Source of the DNA: Candidatus Rokubacteria bacterium RIFCSPLOWO2_02_FULL_73_56
GTDB lineage: Bacteria > Methylomirabilota > Methylomirabilia > Rokubacteriales > CSP1-6
Length of the DNA: 64,000 nt
Assembly (NCBI GenBank): GCA_001788495.1
Contig: MGCF01000126.1
Coordinates: forward strand, 1 to 64,000
Direction of reading: 5' to 3'
How positions within the stretch are numbered: position 1 is the stretch's first letter; every line of letters starts with the position of its first letter. Under the pieces are notes generated by a model. It had not been told where the DNA came from. It saw nothing but the letters and a program-made list of their open reading frames with translations, and did no database searches. The translations under genes and the position numbers were made by a program. Shown here one piece after another: positions 43,681-53,317 of the stretch.

Positions 43681-44798
43681 GGGTCCTGCAGCTCGTCTCC
43701 TGCCGCGGCTGGTCCTCGGACGCCTACTGGGCGGCGCGCGCCACGCGGGAGCTGGAGCGGCGCGGCCACGCGGTGACGCTCGGCTTCCGCGCCGGGACGG
43801 AGGCGAAGGTGATCGCGCGGGCGCGCCGCGAGGGCGTGAGCCGCGTGACGACGTTCGCCTTCGCGGGCGGCCTGCGGCCCCACGCCGACCTGGCCGACGT
43901 CCGCCGGCTCGCCGCGCTGCTGCCGGACGTGGAGGTCGTGCACGTCCACCGCGGCAAGGAGCACTGGCTCGCGGCCGTCGCGAACCGGCTCGCGCGCGCG
44001 CCGCGCCCGCTCGTGCGGACGCGCCACATCGCGCAGGCCGTACGCCCCCACGCGGCGAACCGCTGGCTGTACCGCGAGGCCACCGCCTGGGTCGTCACGG
44101 TGACCGAGGCGATCCGGCGCCAGTACCTGGCCGCGGGCCTGCTGCCCCCGGAGCGCGTGACCGCGCTGCCGGGCGGCGCCGACACCGAGGCGTACCGTCC
44201 GCTCGCGCCGGACCCGGCGACGCGCGCGCGCCTGGGCGGCGACGGGGCGCCGCTCGTCGGGATGCTCGCGGGACTGCGCGTGATGAAGGGCCACGGCGTC
44301 GTGCTCGACGCCGCCGCCCGGCTCGCCGCGCGCGGCGTGCGGCCGCGCTTCGTCTTCGTGGGCCAGGGGGGCATGGAGGCGTCGATCCGCGAGGCGGTGC
44401 GGCGGGCGGGGCTCGAGGCGCAGGTGGCGATCGTCGGGTTCGTGGACGACGTGCCGCGGGCGCTCGGCGCGCTCGACCTGGCGCTCTACGTGCCCGTCGA
44501 GTCCGACGGCATGTCGCGCGTGGTGTTCGAGGTCCTGGCCGCCGGGCGCCCGCTCGTCGCCTCCCGTGTGGGCGTCGTGCCGGAGGTGCTGACGGACGGC
44601 GTGGACGCCGCGCTCGTGCCGGCGGGCGACGCGGCGGCGCTCGCGGCGGCGCTCGCCGGCCTCCTCGCGGACGCGGGCGCGCGCGCCCGGCTCGGGCGGA
44701 CGGGCCGGCGGCTGGTCGAGGCGCGCTACTCCGGCGCGCGCCTGGCCGAGGCGCTCGAGGCGCGCTACCGGGCCCTCGCCGCCGGCGTCCCCGCGTGA
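43677..44798 (+). CDS. GT4-type glycosyltransferase, resembles the preceding gene
   Basis: VLQLVSCRGWSSDAYWAARATRELERRGH; VVHVHRGKEHWLAAVANRL; SDGMSRVVFEVLAAGRPLVASRVGVVPEVLTDG. Confidence 0.85.
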   Translation: MRVLQLVSCRGWSSDAYWAARATRELERRGHAVTLGFRAGTEAKVIARARREGVSRVTTFAFAGGLRPHADLADVRRLAALLPDVEVVHVHRGKEHWLAAVANRLARAPRPLVRTRHIAQAVRPHAANRWLYREATAWVVTVTEAIRRQYLAAGLLPPERVTALPGGADTEAYRPLAPDPATRARLGGDGAPLVGMLAGLRVMKGHGVVLDAAARLAARGVRPRFVFVGQGGMEASIREAVRRAGLEAQVAIVGFVDDVPRALGALDLALYVPVESDGMSRVVFEVLAAGRPLVASRVGVVPEVLTDGVDAALVPAGDAAALAAALAGLLADAGARARLGRTGRRLVEARYSGARLAEALEARYRALAAGVPA

Positions 44799-45916
44799 AG
44801 GTCTCGGTCCTCGCGTTCGACCTCGCCGACAACGCGACGGGGCGCGCGGAGCTGCTCGCGCGCCTGCTGCGGCCGCGCTACGAGGTCGAGGTCGTCGGGC
44901 CGCAGTTCGGGCCCGCGCGCTGGCGGCCGGCGCAGGGCGGCCCGGTGACCTACCGCGCCGTCCGCGCCGGCCGCTATCCGGCCTTCGCCGCGCGCGTGCC
45001 CGAGCTCCTGCGCCTGGTCGACGGCGACCTGATCCTCGCCTCGAAGCCCCGCCCGACGAGCTTCGGCCTCGGGCTCCTCGCGCGCGCGCGGCGGCGGCGG
45101 CCGCTCGTCCTCGACATCGACGACTGGGAGCTCGGGTTCTTCTACCGCGGCGGCGCCTGGGGCACGCTCGGGCGCGCGGTCAACCTCGCCGACCCCAACG
45201 GGCTCGCGGCGACGTGGCTGATGGAGCGCCTCGTGCGGCGCGCCGACGCGCTCACGGTCGCCTCGCGGTTCCTCGAGCGCCGCTTCGGCGGGACGTTCCT
45301 CACCCACGTGCGCGACACCGAGGCGTGGGACCCGGCGCGCTGGCCCGCCGCGGAGGCCCGCGCGCGGCTCGGCGTCGGCGAGCGCCGCGTCGTGATGTTC
45401 CTCGGCACGCCCCGGGGCCACAAGGGCGTGGAGGACCTGGCCGAGGCGGTGCGCGCGCTCGGCGCGGGCGTCGTGCTCGTCCTGGTCGGCGTGGACCCGG
45501 CGAGCCCGCGGGCGCGCCGCTGGGCGGACCTGCCCCACGTCCGGTGCGTGGGCGAGGTTCCGTTCGACGACGTGCCGGGCTACCTCGCGGCCGCCGACGT
45601 CGTCGCGGTGCCGCAGCGGGACACCTCCGACACGGTGGGGCAGGTGCCCGCCAAGCTCTTCGACGCGATGGCGCTCGCGCGCCCGATCGTGTCCACGCGG
45701 GTGTCGATGATCCCGGAGATCCTCGAAGGCTGCGGCGTGGTGGTCGAGCCCGGCGACCCGCCCGCGCTCGCGGTCGCGCTGGCGCGGCTCCTGCACGACC
45801 CGGCCGGCGCCGCGGAGCTCGGGCGGCGCGCGCGCGAGCGCTGCGAGGCGCGCTACAGCTTCCGCGCGGCGCGGGCGGTGCTGTACCCGCTGCTCGACCG
45901 GCTGGCGCGGCCGTGA
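44795..45916 (+). CDS. glycosyltransferase (GT4-like)
   Basis: VVMFLGTPRGHKGVEDLAEAVRAL; YLAAADVVAVPQRDTSDTVGQVPAKLFDAMALARPIVSTRVSMIPEIL. Confidence 0.82.
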   Translation: MKVSVLAFDLADNATGRAELLARLLRPRYEVEVVGPQFGPARWRPAQGGPVTYRAVRAGRYPAFAARVPELLRLVDGDLILASKPRPTSFGLGLLARARRRRPLVLDIDDWELGFFYRGGAWGTLGRAVNLADPNGLAATWLMERLVRRADALTVASRFLERRFGGTFLTHVRDTEAWDPARWPAAEARARLGVGERRVVMFLGTPRGHKGVEDLAEAVRALGAGVVLVLVGVDPASPRARRWADLPHVRCVGEVPFDDVPGYLAAADVVAVPQRDTSDTVGQVPAKLFDAMALARPIVSTRVSMIPEILEGCGVVVEPGDPPALAVALARLLHDPAGAAELGRRARERCEARYSFRAARAVLYPLLDRLARP

Positions 45917-47022
45917 GGCTCCTGCTCATCGCGCGCCCGTTCGTGTTCCACGGCGGCGTGGAGCGTGCGACCGCCGGGCTGGTCGGGGCGCTCGTCGCGC
46001 ACGGCGTGGAGGTCCACCTGCTCTCGCCGCCGGGCCAGCGGCCCGTGCCGGGCGTGACGCTGCACCGTCTGCCGCTCCCCCCGCTGCCGTCGGCGGCGCG
46101 CGCGCTCGCGCTCGCGGCGGGCGCGCGGCTGGTCGTCGCGCGGGGGGCCTGGGACCTGGTCCAGAGTCACGAGCGCACGCTCGTCCAGGACGTGTACCGG
46201 GCCGGCGAGGGCTGCCACCGCGCGTACCTCGCGAGCCGCGCCGGCCCGCCCGCGCGCGGTGCCTACCACCGGGTGGTGCTCGCGCTCGAGCGGCGCGTGT
46301 TCGCGCGGACGCCGGCGATCGTCGCCATCGCCCGGCGGGGCGCGCGCGAGATCGCGGAGCTCCACGGCGTCGGCGCCGCGCGGCTCTCGGTGGTCTACAA
46401 CGGCGTGGACCTCGAGCGCTTCCACCCGCGCCAGAGGGCGGCGTGGCGCGCCCCGGCGCGCGAGGCGGCGGGGCTCCCGCGCGGCGCCTTCGCGCTCCTC
46501 TTCGTCGGCAGCGGCTTCGAGCGCAAGGGGCTCGGCACCGCGCTGGAGGCGCTCGCGGCGCTCGACGACCGCGCGAGCCGGCTGGTCGTCGTGGGCAAGG
46601 GGGAGACCCGTCCGTGGCGGGCGGCGGCCGAGCGCCTCGGCGTCGGCGGCCGCGTGACGTGGCTCGGCCCCCAGCCCGAGCCGGAGCGGTGGTACGCGGC
46701 GGCCGACCTCGTCGTGCTCCCGAGCCGCTACGAGCCCTTCGGCCAGGTCCACCTGGAGGCGCTCGCCGCGGGCGTGGCCGTCGTCGCGAGCCGCGAGGCG
46801 GGCGGCGCCGAGCTGATCGAGGACGGCCGCAACGGCGCGGTCGTGGACCCGCACGACGCCCACGCACTGGCCGGCGCGGTCGAGCGGCTCCGCGCGGCGC
46901 CGGCCGACGAGCTCTCGGCCGCGGCGCGCCGCTCGGCCGAGCCCTACACGTTCGCCCGGCAGGTCGCTGGATTCGCGAAGGTGTATCGCCGGTTGGGGGC
47001 CGCAACGCCCGATTTTCCTTGA
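45913..47022 (+). CDS. GT4 glycosyltransferase, WaaG-like
   Basis: FHGGVERATAGLVGALVAHGVEVHLL; DVYRAGEGCHRAYLASR; LLFVGSGFERKGLGTALEAL; EPFGQVHLEALAAGVAVVASREAGGAELI. Confidence 0.85.
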   Translation: MRLLLIARPFVFHGGVERATAGLVGALVAHGVEVHLLSPPGQRPVPGVTLHRLPLPPLPSAARALALAAGARLVVARGAWDLVQSHERTLVQDVYRAGEGCHRAYLASRAGPPARGAYHRVVLALERRVFARTPAIVAIARRGAREIAELHGVGAARLSVVYNGVDLERFHPRQRAAWRAPAREAAGLPRGAFALLFVGSGFERKGLGTALEALAALDDRASRLVVVGKGETRPWRAAAERLGVGGRVTWLGPQPEPERWYAAADLVVLPSRYEPFGQVHLEALAAGVAVVASREAGGAELIEDGRNGAVVDPHDAHALAGAVERLRAAPADELSAAARRSAEPYTFARQVAGFAKVYRRLGAATPDFP

Positions 47023-47047
47023 GAAATCTCCGGCCCGCGCGTACACT
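47019..47047 (+). promoter_or_regulatory. candidate sigma70-type promoter upstream of gmhB
   Basis: TTGAGA (47019-47024), 17-nt spacer, TACACT (47042-47047). Confidence 0.4.
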
Positions 47048-47053
47048 CGCCGC

Positions 47054-47635
47054 GTGGGTCCGAGGGGGGCTGTCTTCATCGATCGCGACGGGACGCTCAC
47101 CGAGGAAGTCGGGTACGTCAACCACCCGCGCCGGCTCCGCCTGCTGCCGCGCTCGGCCGAGGCGATCCGCCGGCTGAACCGGGCGGGCGTGGCGGCGGTG
47201 GTCACGACGAACCAGGCCGGCGTCGCCCGCGGCTACTTCTCCGAGGACGTGCTCGCCGCCGTGAACGCCGCGCTGGTCGCGCAGCTCAAGGACGAGGGCG
47301 CGCACCTCGACGGCCTCTACGTGTGCCCGCACCACCCCACGGAGGGCGAGCCGCCCTTCCGCACGGACTGCGACTGCCGCAAGCCGCGCCCCGGGCTGCT
47401 GCTCCGCGCCGCGGCCGAGCTCGACCTCAGCCTCGGGCGCTCGACGCTGGTGGGCGACAAGGCCTCGGACCTCGCGACCGCGCGCGCGGTCGGCGCGCGC
47501 GGCGTCCTCGTGCTCACGGGCTACGGCCTGGGCGAGTGGGAGTACCGGCGGGCCGGCTTCGCGGTGGCGCCGGATCACGTGGCCGAGGACCTGCTCGACG
47601 CCGTCGAGTGGGTGCTGGCGGGCGGGCGTCGATGA
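47054..47635 (+). CDS. gmhB: D-glycero-beta-D-manno-heptose 1,7-bisphosphate 7-phosphatase
   Basis: FIDRDGTLTEEVGYVNHP; TTNQAGVARGYF; CPHHPTEGEPPFRTDCDCRKPRPGLL. Confidence 0.93.
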   Translation: MGPRGAVFIDRDGTLTEEVGYVNHPRRLRLLPRSAEAIRRLNRAGVAAVVTTNQAGVARGYFSEDVLAAVNAALVAQLKDEGAHLDGLYVCPHHPTEGEPPFRTDCDCRKPRPGLLLRAAAELDLSLGRSTLVGDKASDLATARAVGARGVLVLTGYGLGEWEYRRAGFAVAPDHVAEDLLDAVEWVLAGGRR

Positions 47636-48642
47636 GCGAGGTGACGGCGCGGGTGCGCGCGAGCGTGGACGTCTTCGGCGGCCGGACGGTCGTCGTCGTC
47701 GGCGACGTGATCGCCGACGAGTACCTGTTCGGCAAGCCCGCGCGCATCTCGCGCGAGGCGCCCGTGCTGATCCTCCGGTTCACCGAGCGCGAGGCGCTGC
47801 TCGGCGGCGCCGCGAACGCCGCGCACAACGTGGCCGCGCTCGGCGGCCGCGTGGTGCCGATCGGCGTGCTCGGGCGCGACCCCGCCGGTGACGAGCTCGT
47901 CGCGCTGTTCCACGCGCGCGGGATCGCGACCGACGGGCTCGTCGCCGAGACGGGCCGGACGACCACGGTGAAGACGCGCATCATGGCGGGCGGCTACCAG
48001 GCGACCCGCCAGCAGGTCGTGCGCCTCGACCGGGAGCCGTCGGGGGAGCTCCAGCCGATGACCGAGGACGCGCTGCTCTCGCGGCTCACGGCGCTCGGCG
48101 CGCGCGCGGACGCCTTCCTCGTGTCCGACTACGGCTACGGGACCGTCACCCCGCGCGTCTTCGAGCGCGTGCGCGCGCTCGCGCGGCGCAGCGGCGCGAT
48201 CGTCACGGTGGACAGCCGCTACCAGCTGCCGCGCTTCACCGGCGTGACGGCCGCGACGCCGAACGAGGCGGAGCTCGCCCAGCTCACCGGCCTGGACGTG
48301 GACGACGAGCGGACGGTCGAGAAGGCGGGGCGCCAGCTCCTGGAGCGGCTCGACGCCCGGCTGCTCCTCGTCACCCGCGGCAGCCGGGGGATGGCGCTGC
48401 TCGAGCGCGACGGGGCGACGACGTTCGTGCCGATCCACGGCACCGACGAGATCGCCGACGTGACCGGCGCCGGCGACACGGTGATCAGCGCGTTCACGCT
48501 CGGGCTCGCGGCCGGGGCCTCGCCGCTCGCGGCCGCGTCGCTCGCGAACGTGGCGGGCGGGATCGTCGTGATGAAGCGCGGCACCGCGACGGTGACGGCG
48601 ACGGAGCTGCGGCAGGCGCTCGGCTCCAGCGCCGCCTCGTGA
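47632..48642 (+). CDS. rfaE1: D-glycero-beta-D-manno-heptose-7-phosphate kinase (HldE domain 1 / RfaE1)
   Basis: [56 protein letters not shown]. Confidence 0.92.
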   Translation: MSEVTARVRASVDVFGGRTVVVVGDVIADEYLFGKPARISREAPVLILRFTEREALLGGAANAAHNVAALGGRVVPIGVLGRDPAGDELVALFHARGIATDGLVAETGRTTTVKTRIMAGGYQATRQQVVRLDREPSGELQPMTEDALLSRLTALGARADAFLVSDYGYGTVTPRVFERVRALARRSGAIVTVDSRYQLPRFTGVTAATPNEAELAQLTGLDVDDERTVEKAGRQLLERLDARLLLVTRGSRGMALLERDGATTFVPIHGTDEIADVTGAGDTVISAFTLGLAAGASPLAAASLANVAGGIVVMKRGTATVTATELRQALGSSAAS

Positions 48643-49103
48643 ACATCGCCGACGCCGCGGCGCTCGCCGAGCGGCTGCGGGCCGAGCGCAAGCGTATCGT
48701 CCTGGCCAACGGCTGCTTCGACCTCCTGCACGTCGGTCACGTCCGCTACCTCGAGGCGGCGCGCCGCCTGGGCGACGTCCTCTTCGTGGGCGTCAACGAC
48801 GACGCCGCGGTCGCGCGGCTCAAGGGGCCGGGCCGGCCGCTGATGCCCGTGGGCGAGCGCGTCGAGATCCTCCGCGCGCTGCGCGCCGTGGACCACGTCG
48901 TGGTGTTCGCAGAGGACACGGCCGACGGCCTGGTCGCCGCGCTCCGGCCCCACGTCCACGCCAAGGGGACCGACTACGCCCCCGACGCCGTGCCGGAGGC
49001 CGCGAGCGTCCGCGCGCACGGCGGCCGGGTCGCCGTGGTCGGCGACCCGAAGGACCACTCGACCCGCGACCTGATCGCGCGCGTGCTGGAGCGGTTCCGG
49101 TGA
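48639..49103 (+). CDS. rfaE2: D-glycero-beta-D-manno-heptose 1-phosphate adenylyltransferase (RfaE2)
   Basis: [44 protein letters not shown]. Confidence 0.93.
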   Translation: MNIADAAALAERLRAERKRIVLANGCFDLLHVGHVRYLEAARRLGDVLFVGVNDDAAVARLKGPGRPLMPVGERVEILRALRAVDHVVVFAEDTADGLVAALRPHVHAKGTDYAPDAVPEAASVRAHGGRVAVVGDPKDHSTRDLIARVLERFR

Positions 49104-50119
49104 ACGTCGCCCTGGTCAAGCTCTCGTCACTCGGCGACGTGGTGCACGCGCTGCCGGTCGCCGCCGCCCTGCGCCGGGGCCTCCCGCAGGCGCGGATCGT
49201 CTGGCTGGCGGAGCGGCGCGAGGCCGCGATCCTCCGGGACAACCCGGCGGTCGACGCGGTGGTGCCCGTGGACACGCGGGGCTGGCGCCGCGCCCTCGAC
49301 CTCCGGGCGCTCGGGCGGCCCCTCGCTGCGGTGCACGCGGGCGGCGAGATCAGCGAGCTCACGCGCCACCTGCGGGCGGCGCGCTTCGACGTGGCGGTCG
49401 ACCTGCAGGGCCTGGCCAAGAGCGGCGTCCTCACGGCCCTGACGGGCGCGCCACTCCGGATCGGCTTCGTCGCGGCGCGCTGCCGGGAGCCGCTCAACGC
49501 CCTGTTCACGAACCACCGCGTCGCCCCGCCGCCCGAGGCGCGCCACGTCGTCGAGCAGTGCCTCGCGCTCCTGGCGCCGCTCGGCGTGCGTCCCGCCGCC
49601 GTCGAGTTTCCGCTGCCCGTCGACGCCGGGGCCGAGGCGCGGGTGGACGACGTCCTCGCGGGCGCCGGGATCAAGCCGCGCCGGCGGCTCGTCGTGCTGA
49701 ATCCCGGCGCCGGGCGGCCCGACAAGCGCTGGCCGGTCGAGCGTTTCGCCCGGCTGGCCGCGCGGCTCGTCGAGGAGGCGGGCGCGACGGTGCTGGTCGT
49801 CTGGGGGCCGAGCGAGGAGCCGGCGGCGCGCGCGATCGTCGCGGCGGCGCCGCGGGGCGCCCTGGCGGCGCCGCCGACGGGGCTCGGGGAGCTCTGCGCG
49901 GTGCTGCGGCGCGCCTCGGTCGTCGTCGCCGGCGACACGGGCCCGCTCCACCTCGCGGCGGCGCTCGGCACGCCGTGCGTGGGGCTCTACGGGCCGACCT
50001 CGATCGAGCGAAACGGGCCGTGGGGCCAGGGCGGGCGCGCGCTCGCCGGCCCGGACGGCACGCTCGGGTCGCTCGACGTCGCGCGCGTGTTCCGCGCCGT
50101 CGCGGAGCTCGCCGGATGA
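49100..50119 (+). CDS. glycosyltransferase family 9, heptosyltransferase I-like
   Basis: [79 protein letters not shown]. Confidence 0.88.
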   Translation: MNVALVKLSSLGDVVHALPVAAALRRGLPQARIVWLAERREAAILRDNPAVDAVVPVDTRGWRRALDLRALGRPLAAVHAGGEISELTRHLRAARFDVAVDLQGLAKSGVLTALTGAPLRIGFVAARCREPLNALFTNHRVAPPPEARHVVEQCLALLAPLGVRPAAVEFPLPVDAGAEARVDDVLAGAGIKPRRRLVVLNPGAGRPDKRWPVERFARLAARLVEEAGATVLVVWGPSEEPAARAIVAAAPRGALAAPPTGLGELCAVLRRASVVVAGDTGPLHLAAALGTPCVGLYGPTSIERNGPWGQGGRALAGPDGTLGSLDVARVFRAVAELAG

Positions 50120-50121
50120 GC

Positions 50122-50158
50122 CGGGCGCGGCTGGCGGCGGTGGTGATCGCGCTGAATG
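50122..50158 (+). repeat. copy 1 of a 37-bp direct repeat (start region of the GT2 gene)
   Basis: CGGGCGCGGCTGGCGGCGGTGGTGATCGCGCTGAATG; copy 2 at 50226..50262 with one mismatch (ATCGCG vs ATCACG). Confidence 0.85.
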
Positions 50159-50216
50159 TGGCAGGGCGAGCCGAGGCCGCCCGGCGGGCGAGGCGAGCGG
50201 GGCGGGGGGGAGGGCG

Positions 50217-50972
50217 GTGAGCGGTCGGGCGCGGCTGGCGGCGGTGGTGATCACGCTGAATGAAGAAGAGCGGCTGCGCGCCTGCCTCGAGAGCGTCGCC
50301 TGGGCCGACGAGCTGATCGTCGTGGACGCCGAGTCGCAGGACAAGACCGTGCAGATCGCACGCGAGTTCACCGACCACGTGCTCGTGCGCCCGTGGGCGG
50401 GGTTCGCGGCGCAGAAGAACTTCGCGCTCGCGCAGGCGACCGGCGACTGGATCCTGTCGCTCGACGCAGACGAGGAGGTCTCGCGCGATCTGCGCCTCGA
50501 GATCGCGGCGGTCCTCGCCGCGGCGCCGCCGCAGGACGGCTTCCGCGTGCCGCGGCGGAACATCTTCTGGGGGCGCTGGATCCGGCACGGCGGCCTCTAC
50601 CCCGACTGGCAGCTCCGCCTCTTCCGCCGCGGGCGCGGCCGGTTCGTCGAGCGCGACGTCCACGAGTCCGTGCAGGTCGAGGGCGCGGTGAGCCGGCTGC
50701 GGCACCCGCTGATCCACCGCAGCTACCGCGGCGTCGCCGACTTCCTCGCGCGCGCCGACCGCTACTCGACGCTCGCCGCGGCGGAGTGGGTCCGGAGCGG
50801 GCGCCGGGCCGGCCTGGGCGACCTGGTCCTGCGACCGGCCGGCCGCTTCCTCGGGATGTACGTCGCGCGGGGCGGCTTCCTCGACGGCTGGCCGGGCTTC
50901 CTTCTGGCGTGCCTCTACGCGTACTATGTCTTCATCCGTTCGGCCAAGATCTGGGAGAGAGCGAGGCAGTGA
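50217..50972 (+). CDS. glycosyltransferase family 2
   Basis: LAAVVITLNEEERLRACLESVAWADELIVVDAESQDKTVQIAREF; SLDADEEVS; VPRRNIFWGRWIRHGGLYPDWQLRLFRRG. Confidence 0.9.
   Translation: MSGRARLAAVVITLNEEERLRACLESVAWADELIVVDAESQDKTVQIAREFTDHVLVRPWAGFAAQKNFALAQATGDWILSLDADEEVSRDLRLEIAAVLAAAPPQDGFRVPRRNIFWGRWIRHGGLYPDWQLRLFRRGRGRFVERDVHESVQVEGAVSRLRHPLIHRSYRGVADFLARADRYSTLAAAEWVRSGRRAGLGDLVLRPAGRFLGMYVARGGFLDGWPGFLLACLYAYYVFIRSAKIWERARQ
50226..50262 (+). repeat. copy 2 of the 37-bp direct repeat
   Basis: See 50122..50158. Confidence 0.85.
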
Positions 50973-51961
50973 TGGCGCAGGGCAGGGAACGCGTGCTGTC
51001 GGGCATGCGCCCGACCGGGAAGGTCCACCTCGGCAACCACCTCGGCGCGCTCGACAACTGGGTGCGCATGCAGGACGCGTACGACTGCTTCTACTTCGTC
51101 GCGAACTGGCACGCGCTCACCGACGACTACGACACGTCGGAGGTCCCGCGCGACACGATCGAGATGCTCGCCGACTGGCTCGGCGCCGGCCTCGACCCGG
51201 AGCGCTCCACGCTCTTCATCCAGTCGCTGGTGCCCGAGCACGCCGAGCTTCACCTGCTGTTCTCGATGGTCACGCCGGTCGGCTGGCTCGAGCGCGTGCC
51301 CACGTACAAGGAGCGGATCGAGCAGCAGGGGATCGCGTCGCCCTCGTACGGCCTGCTCGGCTACCCGCTGCTCCAGGCGGCGGACATCCTCATGTACAAG
51401 CCCACGTGGGTCCCGGTCGGCGTGGACCAGGTGCCCCATGTGGAGCTCACGCGGGAGGTCGCGCGCCGCTTCAACAACGCGTTCCGGCCGGTCTTCCCGG
51501 AGCCGGACGCCAAGCTGACCGAGATCCCGAAGGTCCCGGGGACCGACGGCCGCAAGATGTCGAAGTCCTACGACAACGCGATCTACCTGTCGGACACCCC
51601 CGAGGCCATCGTGCGCAAGGTCAGGCCGATGGTGACCGATCCCGCGCGCAAGCGGCGCTCGGACCCGGGCAACCCCGACATCTGCCCGGTGTTCGACCTG
51701 CACAAGATCTTCACGCCCCCCGTGGAGCGGGAGCAGTGCGCGACCGGCTGCCGCACCGCGGGGATCGGCTGCCTCGACTGCAAGGAGGTGCTGCTCGGGC
51801 ACCTCGTGCCGAGGCTCGACGGGATCCGCGAGCGCCGGCAGAAGTTCGCCGAGAAGCCCGAGGTCATCATCGACATCCTGCGCGAGGGCTCGAAGCGCGC
51901 CCAGGCCGTCGCGCGGCGGACGATGGACGAGGTGCGCGCCGCGGTGAACCTGACGCCATGA
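50972..51961 (+). CDS. trpS: tryptophanyl-tRNA synthetase
   Basis: RVLSGMRPTGKVHLGNHLGALDNWV; YPLLQAADILMYKPTWVPVGVDQVPHVELTREVA; GRKMSKSYDNAIYLSD. Confidence 0.96.
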   Translation: MAQGRERVLSGMRPTGKVHLGNHLGALDNWVRMQDAYDCFYFVANWHALTDDYDTSEVPRDTIEMLADWLGAGLDPERSTLFIQSLVPEHAELHLLFSMVTPVGWLERVPTYKERIEQQGIASPSYGLLGYPLLQAADILMYKPTWVPVGVDQVPHVELTREVARRFNNAFRPVFPEPDAKLTEIPKVPGTDGRKMSKSYDNAIYLSDTPEAIVRKVRPMVTDPARKRRSDPGNPDICPVFDLHKIFTPPVEREQCATGCRTAGIGCLDCKEVLLGHLVPRLDGIRERRQKFAEKPEVIIDILREGSKRAQAVARRTMDEVRAAVNLTP

Positions 51962-52728
51962 GTGTGGCCGAGTCCGCGCGCGACCTCACGCTGCGCGTGG
52001 GGAGCTTCGAGGGCCCCTTCGACCTGCTGCTGCACCTCTGCCGCACGAACGAGATCGACCTGGCCGCGCTGCCCCTGCGCACGATCACCGACCAGTACCT
52101 CGCCCACCTCGAGGCCATGGAGTTCCGCGACCTCGAGACCGCGGGCGCCTACCTCGTGATGGCGGCGACGCTGATCTACCTCAAGTCCAAGCTGCTCGTG
52201 CCGCCGGACGAGGCCGAGGAGCCGCTCGACGAGGAGGCCGAGGCGCTCAAGCTCGAGCTCGAGGAGCGCCTGCGTGAGTACGCGCGCGTCAAGGCGCTCG
52301 GCGCCTGGCTCGCGGCGCGCGAGGCCGAGCAGGCGCTGCGCTGGGGGCGCCCGGGGAGCGGGCTGCCGCCCGCGGAGGAGGTCCCGCTCGAGGACCTGAG
52401 CGTGCACTGGCTCGAGCGGGCGCTCCGGCGGCTCATCGAGGAGCAGCTCCGCCAGAAGCCGCGCGAGATCGAGCCGAACCCGCCCTCGATCCTCGAGCGG
52501 ATGACCGAGATCCTCGCGCTCCTGCGGGACACGTGGTCGCTCCTGTTCTCGTCGCTGACCGGCGGCGAGCGCCGGCGCTCCGAGATCGTCGTCACCCTGC
52601 TCGCCGTGCTGGAGCTGGTCCGGCTCGGCCGCATCCGGGCCCAGCAGACCGAGCTGTTCGGCGAGATCGTCATCGAACGTCAGACCGCCGCACCGACCGG
52701 GGACGCCACGCGTGCCGACGCCGGCTGA
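51958..52728 (+). CDS. scpA: segregation and condensation protein A
   Basis: LRVGSFEGPFDLLLHLCRTNEIDLAALPLRTITDQYLAHLEAM; YLVMAATLIYLKSKLLVP. Confidence 0.94.
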   Translation: MSVAESARDLTLRVGSFEGPFDLLLHLCRTNEIDLAALPLRTITDQYLAHLEAMEFRDLETAGAYLVMAATLIYLKSKLLVPPDEAEEPLDEEAEALKLELEERLREYARVKALGAWLAAREAEQALRWGRPGSGLPPAEEVPLEDLSVHWLERALRRLIEEQLRQKPREIEPNPPSILERMTEILALLRDTWSLLFSSLTGGERRRSEIVVTLLAVLELVRLGRIRAQQTELFGEIVIERQTAAPTGDATRADAG

Positions 52729-53317
52729 GATCGTCGAAGCCCTCCTGTTCGCCTCCGACACGCCGCTCGAGGCGGAGCGGATCCGCGACGTGCTCGAGCT
52801 GGCCGACGCGCCGGCGGCGCGCGCGCTCGTCGACGAGCTGCGCGCCCGGTACGAGGCGGCGAGCGGGGCCCTGCAGATCGTCGAGGTGGGCGGCGGCTTC
52901 CGGCTCGTCACGCGGCCCGAGGTGGCACCGTGGCTCGTCCGCCTGGCCCGCGCACGGACACGCGTGCGCCTGTCGCGGCCGGCGCTCGAGACCCTGGCGA
53001 TCGTCGCCTACAAGCAGCCCGTCTCGCGCCCCGAGGTGGACGCGATCCGCGGCGTGAACTCCGAGGGCGTGCTCGAGAACCTGCTCGAGCGGCGACTCGT
53101 CCGGATCACCGGACGCAAGGACGCGCCCGGGCGGCCGTTCCTCTACGAGACGACCCGCGAGTTCCTGGTCGCGTTCGGGCTGCGCGACCTCGGTGACCTG
53201 CCCCGGGTGGAGGGCGAGCTCGTCGTGCCCGAGCTCGCGGGCGTGGGCGAGCATGGCGAAGCTCCGGCTCAACAAGATCCTGGCGCAGGCGGGCCTGACG
53301 TCCCGGCGGGGGGCTGA
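52712..53317 (+). CDS. scpB: segregation and condensation protein B
   Basis: EIVEALLFASDTPLEAERI; LSRPALETLAIVAYKQPVSRPEVDAIRGVNSEGVLENLLERRLVRITGRKDAPGRPFLYETTREFLVAFGLRDLGDLP. Confidence 0.95.
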   Translation: MPTPAEIVEALLFASDTPLEAERIRDVLELADAPAARALVDELRARYEAASGALQIVEVGGGFRLVTRPEVAPWLVRLARARTRVRLSRPALETLAIVAYKQPVSRPEVDAIRGVNSEGVLENLLERRLVRITGRKDAPGRPFLYETTREFLVAFGLRDLGDLPRVEGELVVPELAGVGEHGEAPAQQDPGAGGPDVPAGG

